Assembly (NCBI GenBank): GCA_016758965.1
Contig: JAEPRB010000045.1
Coordinates: 124,001-188,000, forward strand
Reading direction: 5' to 3'
Origin: Circinella minor
Lineage: Eukaryota > Mucoromycota > Mucoromycetes > Mucorales > Lichtheimiaceae
Length of the DNA: 64,000 nt
In this document: positions 1 through 12,300 of the stretch, piece by piece
Layout of the letters: every line of letters begins with the position of its first letter
Numbering within the stretch: the stretch's first letter is position 1
Translations under genes and position numbers: made by a program
Notes under the pieces: model-generated
Databases searched by the model: none
Seen by the model: only the letters and a program-made list of their open reading frames with translations
What the model was told of the DNA's origin: nothing

Positions 1-649
1 CTCTATTAAAATAAAAGAAAAACATTACTGTATCTCTTGTTCTAGTCATAGTTTCTCGTTGAGCTTTTAAATGTTGAAGAATATCAGCACCCATAGATTC
101 AGTTTCCAAAGCAACTCGATGTGTATCTTCCAATCGTTGACTTGAAGTTTGAAGTCGTTCTGTGTTATTCAAAAGACGTTGTCTTCGATCATCATCATTG
201 TCGTTATCGTGATCATTATTGTCTACTGTATCGCCTGTTACTGTTAGTTGCTGTTTCTTTAATTTGGCCAGCTGAGATCGATATAATCGTAGTTTGGCTT
301 TATATAATGGTTTACTGTGGGCTTCCATTTGCATTTGCTCAAGCTAATATAGATTATTATTATTATTATTTATCACTTGTTTAATAGCAACAAACCTCTT
401 CCCATAAAATATTCGTATATTGTTCTTACAATGTCTTCTAACTCTTGAATCTCGCTCACTAATACATGATTGTACATTTTAAAATCTCAATCTCAATTTC
501 TTTTTTATTATTATTATTATTTTTTGTTTAAAGTGATATTGATGAGTAAAGAAAAAGTTTTATGGCATACGATTAATGGTCGAGTGTTTCTCAAGAGTAC
601 AAATTCGTTCTTGAAACTCTTTTTCATAATTATTGAAAAGATCAGTCAT
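1..649 (-). CDS. VTI1: VTI1 v-SNARE, 5' part (3' end beyond window)
   Basis: Vesicle SNARE of the Golgi, endosome and vacuole fusion pathways. Three exons are visible: 649-571, 458-430 and 343-29. The last ends at a gtaatg donor at 28, and the next acceptor (aatag) sits at the window edge, so the SNARE coiled coil and tail anchor lie outside. The 141 visible residues start MTDLFNNYEKEFQERI, the usual Vti1 N-terminal helix. The Habc bundle follows, with LEQMQMEAHSKPLYKAKLR, and then the family hallmark RLLNNTERLQTSSQRLEDTHRVALETE in which the helix leads into the SNARE motif. An Asn/Asp-rich insertion (DTVDNNDHDNDNDDD) widens the loop before it. The start at 649 is the only in-frame ATG and gives the canonical length. 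Identification is by recognition of the family pattern. Confidence 0.9.
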
Positions 650-889
650 TAGTTTATGTCCTTAATATATATAAAAATTGAAAATCAAAAGAAATAAGAG
701 AAAGAGAGTGTACGAGACAAAAGAAAAGATTTCCGATAATTGACTGGATGTATATGCACTTTATTTATTTCATAATAAGTTTTAGTAATAATAATAATAA
801 GGAAAATGGATGGATAGATAAAAATTATGTTCGAATGAATGATTTTCAATGCAATGAAAAGAAAGAAAAGAGAGTGGATTGGAGGGGTA

Positions 890-2441
890 TTAGTCATGGA
901 AAAAGTTTTCAGGATCCAAGCAATCATCTTCCATAAAAAATGTAGGCATAATTTGCCATGCTCGATCCAGATACCATATGCCAGTATCTAATTTGTTCAT
1001 AGCTGTCATCATTACAAAACCCTTTCGTAAATCTTTGGTTATCAACCGTTCCAAAAGCACTTCGTATTTTACTTCTGGATCTTCATAATCAACCAATATC
1101 ACCTTGACTAATGTGTTATCATCTTCTTCTGAACCATCATTATTATCAGCAATATCGAGAATCTTCACTAACAAGTTATCTTTTTCTTCCACGACTTTAC
1201 GCTGAGTGTAATCACCAACAATTGAACTAATACGATTCTTAGTTGCTTCATCAATACTGCCTACAGCATCTTGTTTGAAATCATCGATCAATTTTTGTGT
1301 TTTTGATGTTGCCTGTAACCATGAAGCTTCCTCAAACCAAGCTTCTTGTGCTCCACCTTGAAACAATACACCACATACTTTATTGAATTCACCAGGGAAA
1401 ATAGTACTAGCTCGTTTACACATGGGTAGTTCAACTTTAGCAATATCAACAATAGCACGTGCCCTAGCAATATCATCTGCATACTCAGGACATACATTAC
1501 GAATTTGTAAATATCGAAGGAAAGCATCCACAAGTACAGGAGCATCAATAAAGTCTTGTAAACCAATAAATCGTGCTTCACGAATCATGGTGTTACCCAA
1601 ATAAACTTGAGCTACTTCAGTGAAATTAACTTCGAGTTCTTCATCATCATCATTAACAACATCGGTACCAATTTTGGCTGCTTCCCAATCAGCTTCACCA
1701 TCTGCATCTTGATCACCACCTGTAGCACGACCCATGAATGCATTTGGACCTGTAGTAATACCACCAAATCGTAAATAGCTATCAAAAATATTCTTTTTAG
1801 CTTCACTAAATCGATGATTTTTGCGATATTTCCAAATAGCATATTCAACACGTTGAGCAAGTGGACGTTCTCTATAAAATAAAAATAATAAATTGAATAA
1901 TTAGTAACCATTTTATTTTTCATTTGTCATTATCAATTTATGGATAAGCTTTTACTTACGGATCATAAGGGTTTTCAAGTACATCTTCATTATATTTTTC
2001 TTTATAATCATCTGCAAGTTCTGTACCTGCTTCGGGTAAACCAGCCGTCTTGCTTTTCTTTTTTTTCTTTTTCTTTTTAGGTTTTTCAGAAGATGTTACA
2101 TTGACTGGAGTAGATAAACCATTAGGCATTCCTTCATTATTATTCTGATCGCCTCCTTTTTGTGCTCCTTCTCCTTCTTTTTCTGATTGTGCTTCAGTTT
2201 CGGTTTGACTATTTTCACGGTCAGCATCTTCTTGAGCTTCTTGTTCACGAAAGGATTCAATCAACTCATTCCTAATTAATATTATTTCAAATAATAACAT
2301 TTAATGTTTAGACGCGTCATAAAGGAAATTACGCGTTAGTATGTATAATATCATTTTGAATAATATTATACCTCATTACGAACTGAGTCAAAAATAAATA
2401 TAAACTTACACATATTGAACACGATCTTCTGTGGACTCCAT
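890..2441 (-). CDS. ARB1: Argonaute siRNA chaperone (ARC) complex subunit Arb1
   Basis: Predicted Argonaute-binding protein Arb1, which in fission yeast pairs with Arb2 and Ago1 to hold duplex siRNA and support heterochromatin formation. Three exons (2441-2410, 2271-1960, 1871-890) give 441 residues with consistent phases. The short first exon encodes MESTEDRVQYV. Residues about 12-70 are Glu/Gln-rich and disordered. A run of eight or more Lys (about 74-86) looks like a nuclear or nucleolar targeting signal. The family core follows: GLPEAGTELADDY, then ERPLAQRVEYAIWKYR, RFGGITTGPNAFMG, DAPVLVDAFLRYLQIRNVCPEY, and FPGEFNKVCGVLF, matching the Arb1 family pattern. It ends in an acidic C-terminus. 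It lies tandem to VTI1 with a 240-bp gap. Assignment is from motif recognition; function in this organism is inferred. Confidence 0.85.
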
Positions 2442-2539
2442 TATTTAAAATTATGGAACAAAGAAAGTATAATTAGGTGATTCTCGCGTTTCGAAACAAA
2501 GGGGGGATTATTTTCGATTCATTTTTTTTTTATCTGAGT

Positions 2540-3017
2540 TAATTGATAGGGAATTGCTACGGACACCCCATATTTTGCTTACGGACACCCCACAAATAAA
2601 CAGTTATCAACCAAGTTTTTAGACCATATAAATTATAGTAACAGCGTTATCAACACCAATAGCGCTTGTTTAACCGCTCATATCTAACATTAAAACAAAC
2701 ACGTATCTTGTTTGTTTTGTCTTCATAAGGACTATAACTCCCACCTGAGTACATAATGGGTATAGTAGTAAGAAAGCATAAGAGATATTGACTGTTGTTA
2801 TCATAGAACGTTGAACTGCTAATACAAGTCCCATAAACGTTTTCAAGTTTTATAACGATCATAACTGTATAGATAGTGTATAAATGACCGAATACGATGT
2901 AATCATATAAAATTGTCGTGTACCTTTGAAAAATTATCAAAGTGGGGTGTCCGTAAGAGTCGGAATTACCTAATATAGTATGCTTTTGGGGTGTCCGTAG
3001 CAATTCCCTAATTGATA
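2540..3017. mobile_element. 460-bp MITE-like element with TIR and 9-bp TSD
   Basis: Bases 2549-3008 are bounded by a perfect 22-bp terminal inverted repeat starting GGGAATTGCTACGG at the left, with its complement ending GCAATTCCC at the right. The flanks are identical 9-bp direct repeats TAATTGATA (2540-2548 and 3009-3017), a clean target-site duplication. A second, subterminal inverted motif CTTACGGACACCCCAC occurs at 2578-2593 and, inverted, at 2942-2957, so each end carries two copies of TACGGACACCCCA. There is no credible transposase inside. A 9-bp duplication is typical of Mutator-like elements, and 8 bp of hAT; the superfamily call is inference. The intact TIRs and TSD suggest fairly recent insertion. 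Confidence 0.85.
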
Positions 3018-3477
3018 AAGCTTAATATGATATTACTGCTGTTGTTAATGATGATTATTCAATCAGACTGAACGACCTTAAACATCAAAAAGAATTAAGT
3101 CACATCCAATGTCTGGCTACCAAAAGAGTCCATAAGTCATACCCCACAATACAATAAAGCAATTTAGAATGCCACAGCGTTGGAAGTTAAATTTGGCCAT
3201 GCAAAATAAAAATGAGCCAAAATTAAGCTAGCTATTGAAAATGAGCCATCTAATTTTGATATTGGACTGCATCAAATGAATATAAGCTACCAGATAATAA
3301 AAATGAATATAGCCCAAATGAAACGTAACGATGTTTGTTATTTATATATATTTATATTTAAAGAAATAACTATATAGTTTTAACTGTATTTTTTATAATC
3401 TTTTTTCACCTCCTAAACAATGGTCCCAGAAGATCAATGAATGCTTGATCCAAGCTTGATGATCTTATCCAAGTATT
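3018..3477. other. Intergenic gap between MITE and TnpB/Fanzor-like remnant
   Basis: No gene is recognised. Two nearby copies of AAAATGAGCCA (about 3210 and 3239) occur. An in-frame stop precedes the first ATG of the zinc-ribbon gene, so no upstream RuvC-I or RuvC-II coding sequence can be attached. Confidence 0.5.
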
Positions 3478-4222
3478 ATGTGTTTTGTATGTCATAATCG
3501 TACAGTATCTTTAGTTCATCAAAGTCGGGGTGATCCAGATAGAGATATGTGGATATGTATAAATCATCGGTAAGATAAATCATATTAATTGTTTTTCTTT
3601 TTATTCAAGTGAGAAACTAACTCTATTTCTTCTTAAAATATAGAAAACAAAAAATAAGAAGAACTACTGGAAATAACAGAAAGGGAAGAAAGATACTTTG
3701 GTGCTGTGATGAAGAAAATAATCCATTAACACGTACATCACAATGTCCTGATCATGTGCGTGCTGGTTTGTATCGTTTCCAACTTGATGATTTTTGAAAA
3801 AAAAAAAATTACGCTACTATTGAATATTTTAAAAACTAAATTATCATACTTTCTCTTCTCTTTTTAAAATAATACGTAATAATAATACTGTATATATAGC
3901 TGGTTATAGGCGTAATGTATATCCATATCGATGGTGTCGACATTGTGAACGAGGAATTGACGAGAATGGTGAAAATGTATTAGGTCGTGTAATAGATAGG
4001 GATCTTAACGCTGCAAATAATATTGGACGAGTATTTACAGCTTATATCAATAGCAATGGTGATCCTAACTCAAGACCATTATACCTTCGACGTCCTGCTA
4101 ATCAAAACCAACATATTGATGCACAAATGCAAGAAGAAGAACTTGTTCAAGAAGAAATTGCGAGTGAAGAAGAAATACTGGAAGGATTACATGAAGGACA
4201 AGGGGCACAAGGTGGTGAATAG
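3478..4222 (+). CDS. TnpB/Fanzor-like C-terminal zinc-ribbon protein (truncated transposon gene)
   Basis: Three exons (3478-3569, 3644-3765, 3900-4222) splice in frame to a 178-residue reading frame with its own ATG. It opens MCFVCHNRTVSLVHQSRGDP and continues with WICINHR, ILWCCDEENN and SQCPDHVRA. It then has a C-x2-C knuckle (RWCRHCERGID) followed by GRVIDRDLNAANNIGRVF. The RDxNAAxNI signature is the RuvC-III segment that follows the zinc ribbon in the IS605 OrfB/TnpB/Fanzor nuclease family. The tail is acidic and Gln-rich (QEEELVQEE). The N-terminal RuvC-I/II region is absent, so this is either a transposon relic or a short derived gene. The second intron is the weaker junction, because the exon can also read through to a stop at about 3799. 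The family call is moderate confidence; expression is unknown. Confidence 0.55.
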
Positions 4223-4563
4223 TGGCTATAGAATAAAACTAAAACTGCCAGTAAAGATGTGCTGGCATTCATGTATTAAATAACTGGGGTGAAGTAAGTA
4301 CTTGTTTCTTTTGTTTCTGGTTAACATGAAAAAAATTCATGCTGTGCACTGACTTCAGTTTTTTTTTATGTGAATTATATTTTTTTTATGACGTAATTTT
4401 TTCTGATAAATAAAGAACCCCAAAGTACAAACAAGAAATATAAGTAATATGCAACAGAAAAAAATATTTTTTGAGGTTTATTTTATTACCCGACTTTATA
4501 CATAACTTGGAGTTTTTTTTTTTTTTAAAAGAAAAAAGAAAACGCGATCGAAACAATTATAAA

Positions 4564-5779
4564 ATGGTAGAAGTCAATTTTTATATCTATACAAAGATAG
4601 TTTCCTTTAATTATATTAATGTATTTCTTTTTTTTTTTTTTAATAAACTACTATAAATAATAAATAATTAGTCTCGTTTAGAATTATTAACACCTGAAGG
4701 TATTTTAATAAATAAAACAAAAGAAATCTAGATCAAAAATAATTTCAACAAATTGATCTTGTTTTAATATATATAAAACAATAGGACTTCGGATTGATGG
4801 TAGACGTGCTAATGAATTACGTAGAATTACAGCTAAAACGTCAGTATTTAGTCAAGCAGATGGATCTGCTTATATTGAACAAGGAAACACAAAATGTTTA
4901 GCAGCTGTCTATGGTCCACGTGAAGTAATTTTATTATATTATTTATCTTTTATCTTTTATTTTTAATTTATCTATTTACTCATTATATATATAGGCACGA
5001 TATAGACAACAGTTACAATCAGATAGAGCTCTTCTTAATGTAGAATTCAATGTTGCACCATTTAGTACAAGTGAACGTAAAAAACGATCTAAAAATGACA
5101 AGTAAGATATAAGATAATGATATTGAATGATCAATATATAGTAATATACAAAAAAATAATAATTTAGACGATCATTGGAAATGGCAACTTTTATTCGACA
5201 AACATTTGAACCTGTTATTCTTACAAAACAACTTCCAAAATCTCAAATTGATATCTATTTACAAATCTTTCAACATGATGGTGGTGTATTACAATGTTGC
5301 ATTAATGCAGCTACTATGGCTTTAATTGATGCTGGTATTCCAATGATTGATTATGTTTGTGCTTGTTCAGCTGGTTGTATTGATAAAGTACCCGTATTAG
5401 GTAGAAACCTTATATTTTTTTAAGTTACTTGATAGATTATGATATGATAATTTGACTGTTATATTTTCCTCTTATTTTATTATTTAGATTTAAATAATTT
5501 GGAAGAATCTTCAGATACACCAGAATTAACTGTTGCAATTTTACCAAGGACAGGCAAAGTGAATTTAGTAGAGGTAAATAATTCTAAATTATAGTTTATA
5601 TAAAAAGAAACATATTTTAATATACATATAAATTTATATAGATGGAATCACGTCTTCATATTGAAAAATTGGAAAGTGTTACTGAATTGGCTTCACAAGG
5701 TTGTATGCAAGTCCATAAGGTGTTGGATAGTGTAATTCGAGAAAACACTGAATATTTGAGGGATCGTTTGAATACTTAA
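4564..5779 (+). CDS. SKI6: Exosome complex RNase PH-like subunit RRP41/SKI6
   Basis: Core subunit of the six-membered RNase PH ring of the RNA exosome (EXOSC4/Rrp41), acting in nuclear and cytoplasmic 3'-5' RNA decay and rRNA processing. Seven exons (4564-4566, 4672-4699, 4785-4924, 4995-5101, 5168-5400, 5488-5573, 5642-5779) give 244 residues, the normal length. Diagnostic stretches are SRLELLTPEGLRIDGRR, DGSAYIEQGNTKCLAAVYGPRE, NVEFNVAPFS, TFEPVILTKQLPKSQID and LQCCINAATMALIDAGIPM. The first coding exon would be the ATG alone, immediately followed by a gtagaa donor. It was chosen because the next exon begins SRLELL with no ATG in frame before it. In eukaryotes the ring subunit is catalytically inactive. 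It is convergent with RAX2 downstream. Confidence 0.92.
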
Positions 5780-6391
5780 TATAATAAACATTTAATTTTT
5801 TATTATTATTATCTAATATCAATATATATATAAATATCCCTTTAATAATAATAGTAATGGTATTCGTCGTCATTGTTTTTAAATATATATTGGTATAAAT
5901 TTTATAAATTTATCGACATGTATATTTTAGTCATTTAGTAGACAGTATGGCAAGTCTATTAATAATTGGCTGATTAGTATTTTATGAAAGTAATCCAAGT
6001 TTCAATAATGTACATACTATTTCCAGGTAATCGACAAATAATATGTTCTTAGTAAGAGTTTACCAACAATTATATTATCAATTTATTTTTGGACAGATAG
6101 AATCCTATATTTATGCATACGTAAAACGAAACAGAAATAGTAAATGGTAGTAATATTTTTTCTTGATGTATAAAAAAATATTGTATGTTGTATATGGTTT
6201 ATGAATAATGATGACAGGAAGGATAATGTGGTTTTTATTAACAGTAATAATAATAATATATATTATAATGTAAAAAGTAGTATGTGCGTGTGTACGTGGT
6301 TGTATTGTTAAATAACTAAGATGCATGTTACGTGCGTGGATGTATGTAAGGGATGAATAAAATAAAAAAAAAGTAGATGTGGTGTATGTTT
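5780..6391. other. Convergent 3' intergenic region (SKI6/RAX2)
   Basis: AT-rich sequence between two converging genes with no coding signal I can support. It presumably holds both 3' untranslated regions. Confidence 0.6.
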
Positions 6392-9300
6392 TTATGATGC
6401 AGTATTATCAGTAATAGCAGAAGCTCTTTCTACATAATTGCTTGGGAATACACCTTGTGATGGTCCATTATCACCATCATCCTTGTAACCCATCCACCAA
6501 ATATCATCACTTCGATCTATCACAATAATTGGATCACCTTTATCGAAACCAAGTTCACCATGTTCACGAGCATTGAAATCAAACTTTGCATAATAGAGAT
6601 GTGGATGATCTTCACTACATGGCAAATTGTCATTATTGTTTTTTAATGCAGCACTCATAGCTGCTTGGAAATCTTTATGATATTTAGGCTTGTTGCCCTC
6701 GTTATTATCTTGTTTAGATACCGGATCTCTCGACGAGAAGTAATCTTCAACCATACGTTTCGATGCTGCACGACCATCTAATGCACCATTGGACTGTGGA
6801 TTCATACTAGTTCGCCCTCCTGCTACTACTACTCCTTCTTCTCCTGCTGTTGTTGTAGTTGCTTCGAAATTATAATCATTATTATCGTTATTATCTTGAA
6901 CTTCTTTGGTATCATCAGGACCTGTGATCGTAACAGTAGCAGCAGATGGTTCACTTAATGGAGGGGCATGGCTCTTGATAGGTGAGCCAGTATTGGTCTC
7001 CATCCATCGAATCGGTGGCTTTTCACCAGGAGGACTTGATGATAAACCACCATCTCTATTTTCGATATTATTCATATTGAAATTAGTATTGATGGGTGGT
7101 AATGAAGGTGTTTCAGACCATCGGAAAGAACTCGTTTTGAACATCCTGTCATTATCGGCTGGGGTTGATACATCTTCTTCTTCTTCTTGTGGTTGATGTT
7201 GATGTTGATGGTGACGCTGATCTTTTTTATTTTCATGGATATGATCATTGTTGCTTGACTTGTCTATTGCTGTTGCGACAACCATAGGTGCTCCTTTTGC
7301 TACAGTAGCAGAAGTAGCAACAGGAGTACCATTATCCTTACTATTAGTAGTGTATCCTTCATTTGACATGGAACGTTCGTTTGTCATAATACCCGAATAC
7401 TTGTCTTCTGTCTCATCCATGCCAGCACCGATGGACGCCAAATCTAGTCCTGACTCATATTGACGCATTCCTTTACTACTAGTATTGCTACCATTGCTAT
7501 ATCGACCCGATGACGATGGGTTATTTAATACCTTGGATGTAGTATCTTGAGATTCATGATCAATAACAGCCATCCCCTTGGCATTATCCGAATTGGGAGC
7601 AGTTGTCCACCGGACAATGTCCGGATCAGATGAAAAGTCAGCTAGTAACGAAGGTCGTACAGGGTTAAACACGTTACTATTCTTGCTGTCGCTTCCATCG
7701 TTGTTGTCATTGTTAATATTATTATTATCATTGGTTAAAGAAGGAATCATGCTGTTGTTAAAGTCAGGGGGTGGCCCATAGGTAGAAGATACATCGGAAT
7801 ACATGGAAATAGCAGTGACAGGTCTCAGGGTAGCAACACCTTGAACAGAATGTGTTGTATAATTGGTCCATCGTACTTGTGAAGGATCATTATCAGTTTC
7901 TAAAGTAGCTGATGGTTCTGTTGTTAAAGCTGGTATGTTTCTTTGAGCAGTAATAGGCTGTTGTTGTTGATGTTGGTCATGTATTTCACTGTCACGGTTA
8001 TTACCGGTAGCAACAGGGGCAACAAGTGCTGTAGCCATAGCTGCTTCAGCATTTCCACCTACATTTGTCCATCGAACATTGGCTGCAGAATCATCATCGG
8101 GTATAAGATTGGATGCTGTAGAATACATAGAAATAGGTTTAACAACTGCTGTTGCAGGTCCTTCTGTAGGTACATTGGTCCATCGAACAGCATTGGCTGA
8201 ATCTGTATCTGCTCCCCCAGAAGGTGCAGGCGATACAGATGCCATAGAGATAGGTCCAACAATAGCGGCAGATGCAGGTTCCGGTACAGGTGCATTGGTC
8301 CATCGTACTTGTGTTGCTGGGGCTCCTGTTCCAGATGCTTCAGATGATCCACCGACATTCAAGAAAATATTATTATTTTCTTGTGGACTCACAGGAGTAC
8401 GTGATGCATACTGTTGTTGATGTGTATCATCACTCACTGCAACACCTACTGCAGATGAACGGAATGGATTATACGAGTTTCGCTGTCTTCCACCACCTGC
8501 TACTGCTGCTCCTGTTACTCCTGTTGCAATACCGACAGCAGTTCCACTACCAGAAATGTTATTATAATGTGTTGCATCATTACTTGTTGGTGAGGTTGAC
8601 ATGTATTGTTGTTGCTGTTGTTGTTGATTTGAATCATGGTTGGCACCAAAATGAGTAGCCGTGGCTGTGGCTATACCAGCACCAGCACCAGCACCAAGTG
8701 CAGCTACATTACCAAAACCACCGCCAGTCGATGTTTGGGTCATTTCAGGTTGAGTTGCTGGCAGTGTATGATAATCGTATCCTTCATGGTTATTAGTCAT
8801 CATACTACGATCTTTGTTGGCTTCATATAAAGCACCACCTCCAACAGCTGCTGCTCCTGCAGCTCCCGTAGCTGCTGTAGCTGCCATTGTATCACTTGAA
8901 TTAAGCATAGCAAGTAATGATTCAGGCCGACGAGGTGGCTTTCCATAATATGACGCAGGTTGGGCTGCTGGATCCACCTTAGCTTCACGTCTTCGCTTGG
9001 CAAATAATACACCCATAGCAAAGAGAACAATAAAGAACACAATACCGAGGGCAGATGCGACAGAAACCAAAACCACAATGGGAGCAGGAAGATAAGCTAA
9101 ATAATATATGTTTTCTTAATAAATACTGGTTTTTTTTGTTATGTATACTTTTCAAAAGTAACACTTACAATCAGGATTCAAGTTTGGATAATAAGACTTG
9201 AAAAACATGCTTTGCAATGCATCGATAGTGCCATTTTCTGATGCAACAGTAAGATAAGGTATCCATTGAGAACCATTATAAAGTGCGCTGCTTAAATTAC

Positions 9301-12300
9301 CAAGATCGCCCAAGTTAATAAAACCAGTAGCTAGTAAAACGGCTTGATTATTTCCCATAAGATCAGATTGGCCAGATTCTTTTAATGGTAACACAACGAG
9401 TTGACGAATGATACTTTCTGGTCCAAGCTCTCCCTCTAAATAATTCAGTTTCTAGATGTTAATAACATTTCCAGACAAATACAATTTAAATGTCCATAAA
9501 TATACCATACCTGGAACTATAAATTGCTGACCATCCCAAACCCGAAGATATGCACCCGTTTCAATTCTACAAATAAACAAGAAAAACAGTTATGAATATC
9601 TTTTATATTTAGAAAAAAAAAAGAAGAGAGAAGGGAAAGTGAATATACATACCGGCCAGCAATAAATGTATTTTTTGATTGACCATCATAAGAAACTGCC
9701 GTAGAGTTACCAGGTAAACCATCATCGCTGAGACTAGATGCAAATGTACTCCATTGTTTGTTTTCATAGTTATATTCAGCAATTGGAACAGCTGACCCCG
9801 AGAGCATAAGATTTCCTGCAACAATAAGTTTACTCTAAAATAAAAAGATATAAACATTACAAACAGTTTTCTCTCTGAATGTATCCTTTTATACAATGTA
9901 ACAAAAAGAGAATATCTGTAAAGAGATGGGGACTTACTCCAGTATAGACAAAATCAAGTGCTTCACCTGTAACACTACCATCACCCAAAGTATTCCATTG
10001 ATGATTCGTAGTGTCAAGTACACAAACCCCGGAGCAACTCAATGAACCTGCACTACTAAAGTTACCAGCAATAAGCATATTCCCATTGGTTTGATCATAC
10101 TCAATTTTATGAACAAGAGATGGGGAATGATCGTGTGCTAAATAAATAAAATATTGTTAACATATAAACGATTGTATTCTTACATATATAGTTCATACTT
10201 ACTATGTAATTCGGAGACAGGGACAAATGTCTTGTTAACCAAGTCATACACCACCAGTCCAGTTTGTGTATTGTTCCAGGTCGTATTCATATGGCCACCA
10301 ATATATAAATAACCACGGTTGACAGCCATCATGGTGATCGATCCTTCCCAAGAAGCACCGATACCGGACCAAGCGTTGTTTTGGTAGATAGCAATGTTTT
10401 GAACCTCATCATTAATTTCAAATTGACCACCAATAATTGTTGCTGAGTTATTTCCGTTATCTTTATCTTTCCAAAATGTGCCTGCAGTAATATCATGCGG
10501 TTTATTTTCGTAAACGTTGGGATAAACAGGGAAAGGTGCCAATTCGACATTGTCGTTCATAAAAGAGAATCCACGCGTTTGGTATTGTTGAGCTGCTTTG
10601 ATGTCGCCCACATATACTGTACTTTGTTCTGTGTTGTTGGTGATCTGGAAAGAATTGCTAACAGGACCCGAAATAAAAGGCGTATCTAAATTCCAACTGT
10701 TGTTTCCTATATTCCACCAAGCGTTACCTGTTGTTGAGTTACCATGGGTGACATCTGCTTCATTGTAAGCGATAGTATGAGTTCCTGATACAATAAGGTC
10801 TTGTGAATCAGATGATAGAAGAATGGCACCGACAGGCCCATTGACACCTCCACCCAGCGTAATCCATTTGTTACTACTAATACCGTATCGTGCAACATTG
10901 TTGAGTTTGGATTTATCGCCAGTAGCTGCTAGTCCAGTGAACGTTCCACCGACATATAAATCGGAATCTTTTCGTAAAAACGATGAAATAACTCCATTGA
11001 GACCGGTTCCCTGTAATGCTACCAATTTATTGGAATCCTTTTCGTAACGAACGATATTGTGATAGGTATTGCCGAATGAAAAGTTACCACCAATATAAAC
11101 ATTACCATCTGAAGCTTCCAAAGCATTAACAGTAGATGCATATGGAATATTATCTAGACAAAAGATTAATATTGTTTTAGTATACACACACACACATATA
11201 TATATATATATTATGAAAGTAAAGACACTAAAATGTAAATTTCCAATTTACCAGCTAAAGGACCATAGGAGCCACCTAGCGTAGTATTAGCAATATTTTG
11301 TTCAGAAGCATCATACGTAAACTCAAGCATACTAGATAATGTTGTATTAGATGCTTGCTTGATAAACTGAACAGCTTGGAGTGAAATGACAGAATTTCCC
11401 TTTGCTGCACCTGTAGCATTGCTTGCTACAGTTACTGTTACGTAAGGCTGGAACTCGATTGTGGTTGCTTCCACGTTACCCGTGTAAATCAATATAGAGT
11501 GACCATCCGTGTGAGACAGATCGACATACTGTTTGACGGCTTGACCCTTGGAAGATGGATAAGTGGTAACATCGATTTGGGTTCGTTGAGCACAATCGTT
11601 TGTACATGCTGGCGCATACAAATACACTTCGTATCGACCTGTTTCAGGAAGATAGGGTACAAAGTTGGCAGAAATGCTTTTGGCTTGTGAGGCAGAAAAG
11701 GAAGATATGAGTAAATGTTCGTAAGATCCAGAGACTTGGTCTGAAGCCCATGTACCCTTAGTTGATATAGTTGATCGTTTAGTATATTCCATGGATGTTG
11801 AACATGCTTTTCCATTCAATTTGTCAACAGCATAAACAAAGATTTCTATAGAAATAATAATAATAATAATAGTAATAATAATACTAATGAGTACATATAT
11901 TATGCATGGCCATCTTCTCTTTCTCCGCTTAATGAGCCTTTTTTTTTTTTTTTACCAGATTGAAAGATTTCAACAGCACTTAAACCACCTCCTGAACCAT
12001 ACCAAGATGAAACATCAATCCGGATACCGGATGTTAAAGTAGTATCACGAATTTGAAAATCTTGATACTCAATGGATGGATCATCTGATAATGAACAGTC
12101 AGTAGAACATTGAGAACGTCTCTTTGTAATTGGATCGATATATGAAAGGTTAAACACGGTATTGGACGGAATGGATACAATACTAAAAATGAAAATAATT
12201 ATAACAATAATAATATTAGTCCGTAAATCAAGTATAACAGTAAAAAGCTATGTACACGACTGAGTGTTATTGTTTTATTCAAAACTCACGAGAAATTCTT

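Noticed and set aside
2650..3003. 117-codon minus-strand frame inside the MITE
   Set aside because: It runs through a terminal inverted repeat, has no motif and no clear ATG start; treated as chance.
8059..8658. Several frames antisense or shifted within RAX2 exon 10
   Set aside because: Shadows of the repetitive Gln/Asn/Ala coding sequence; the SH3-containing frame is clearly the real one.
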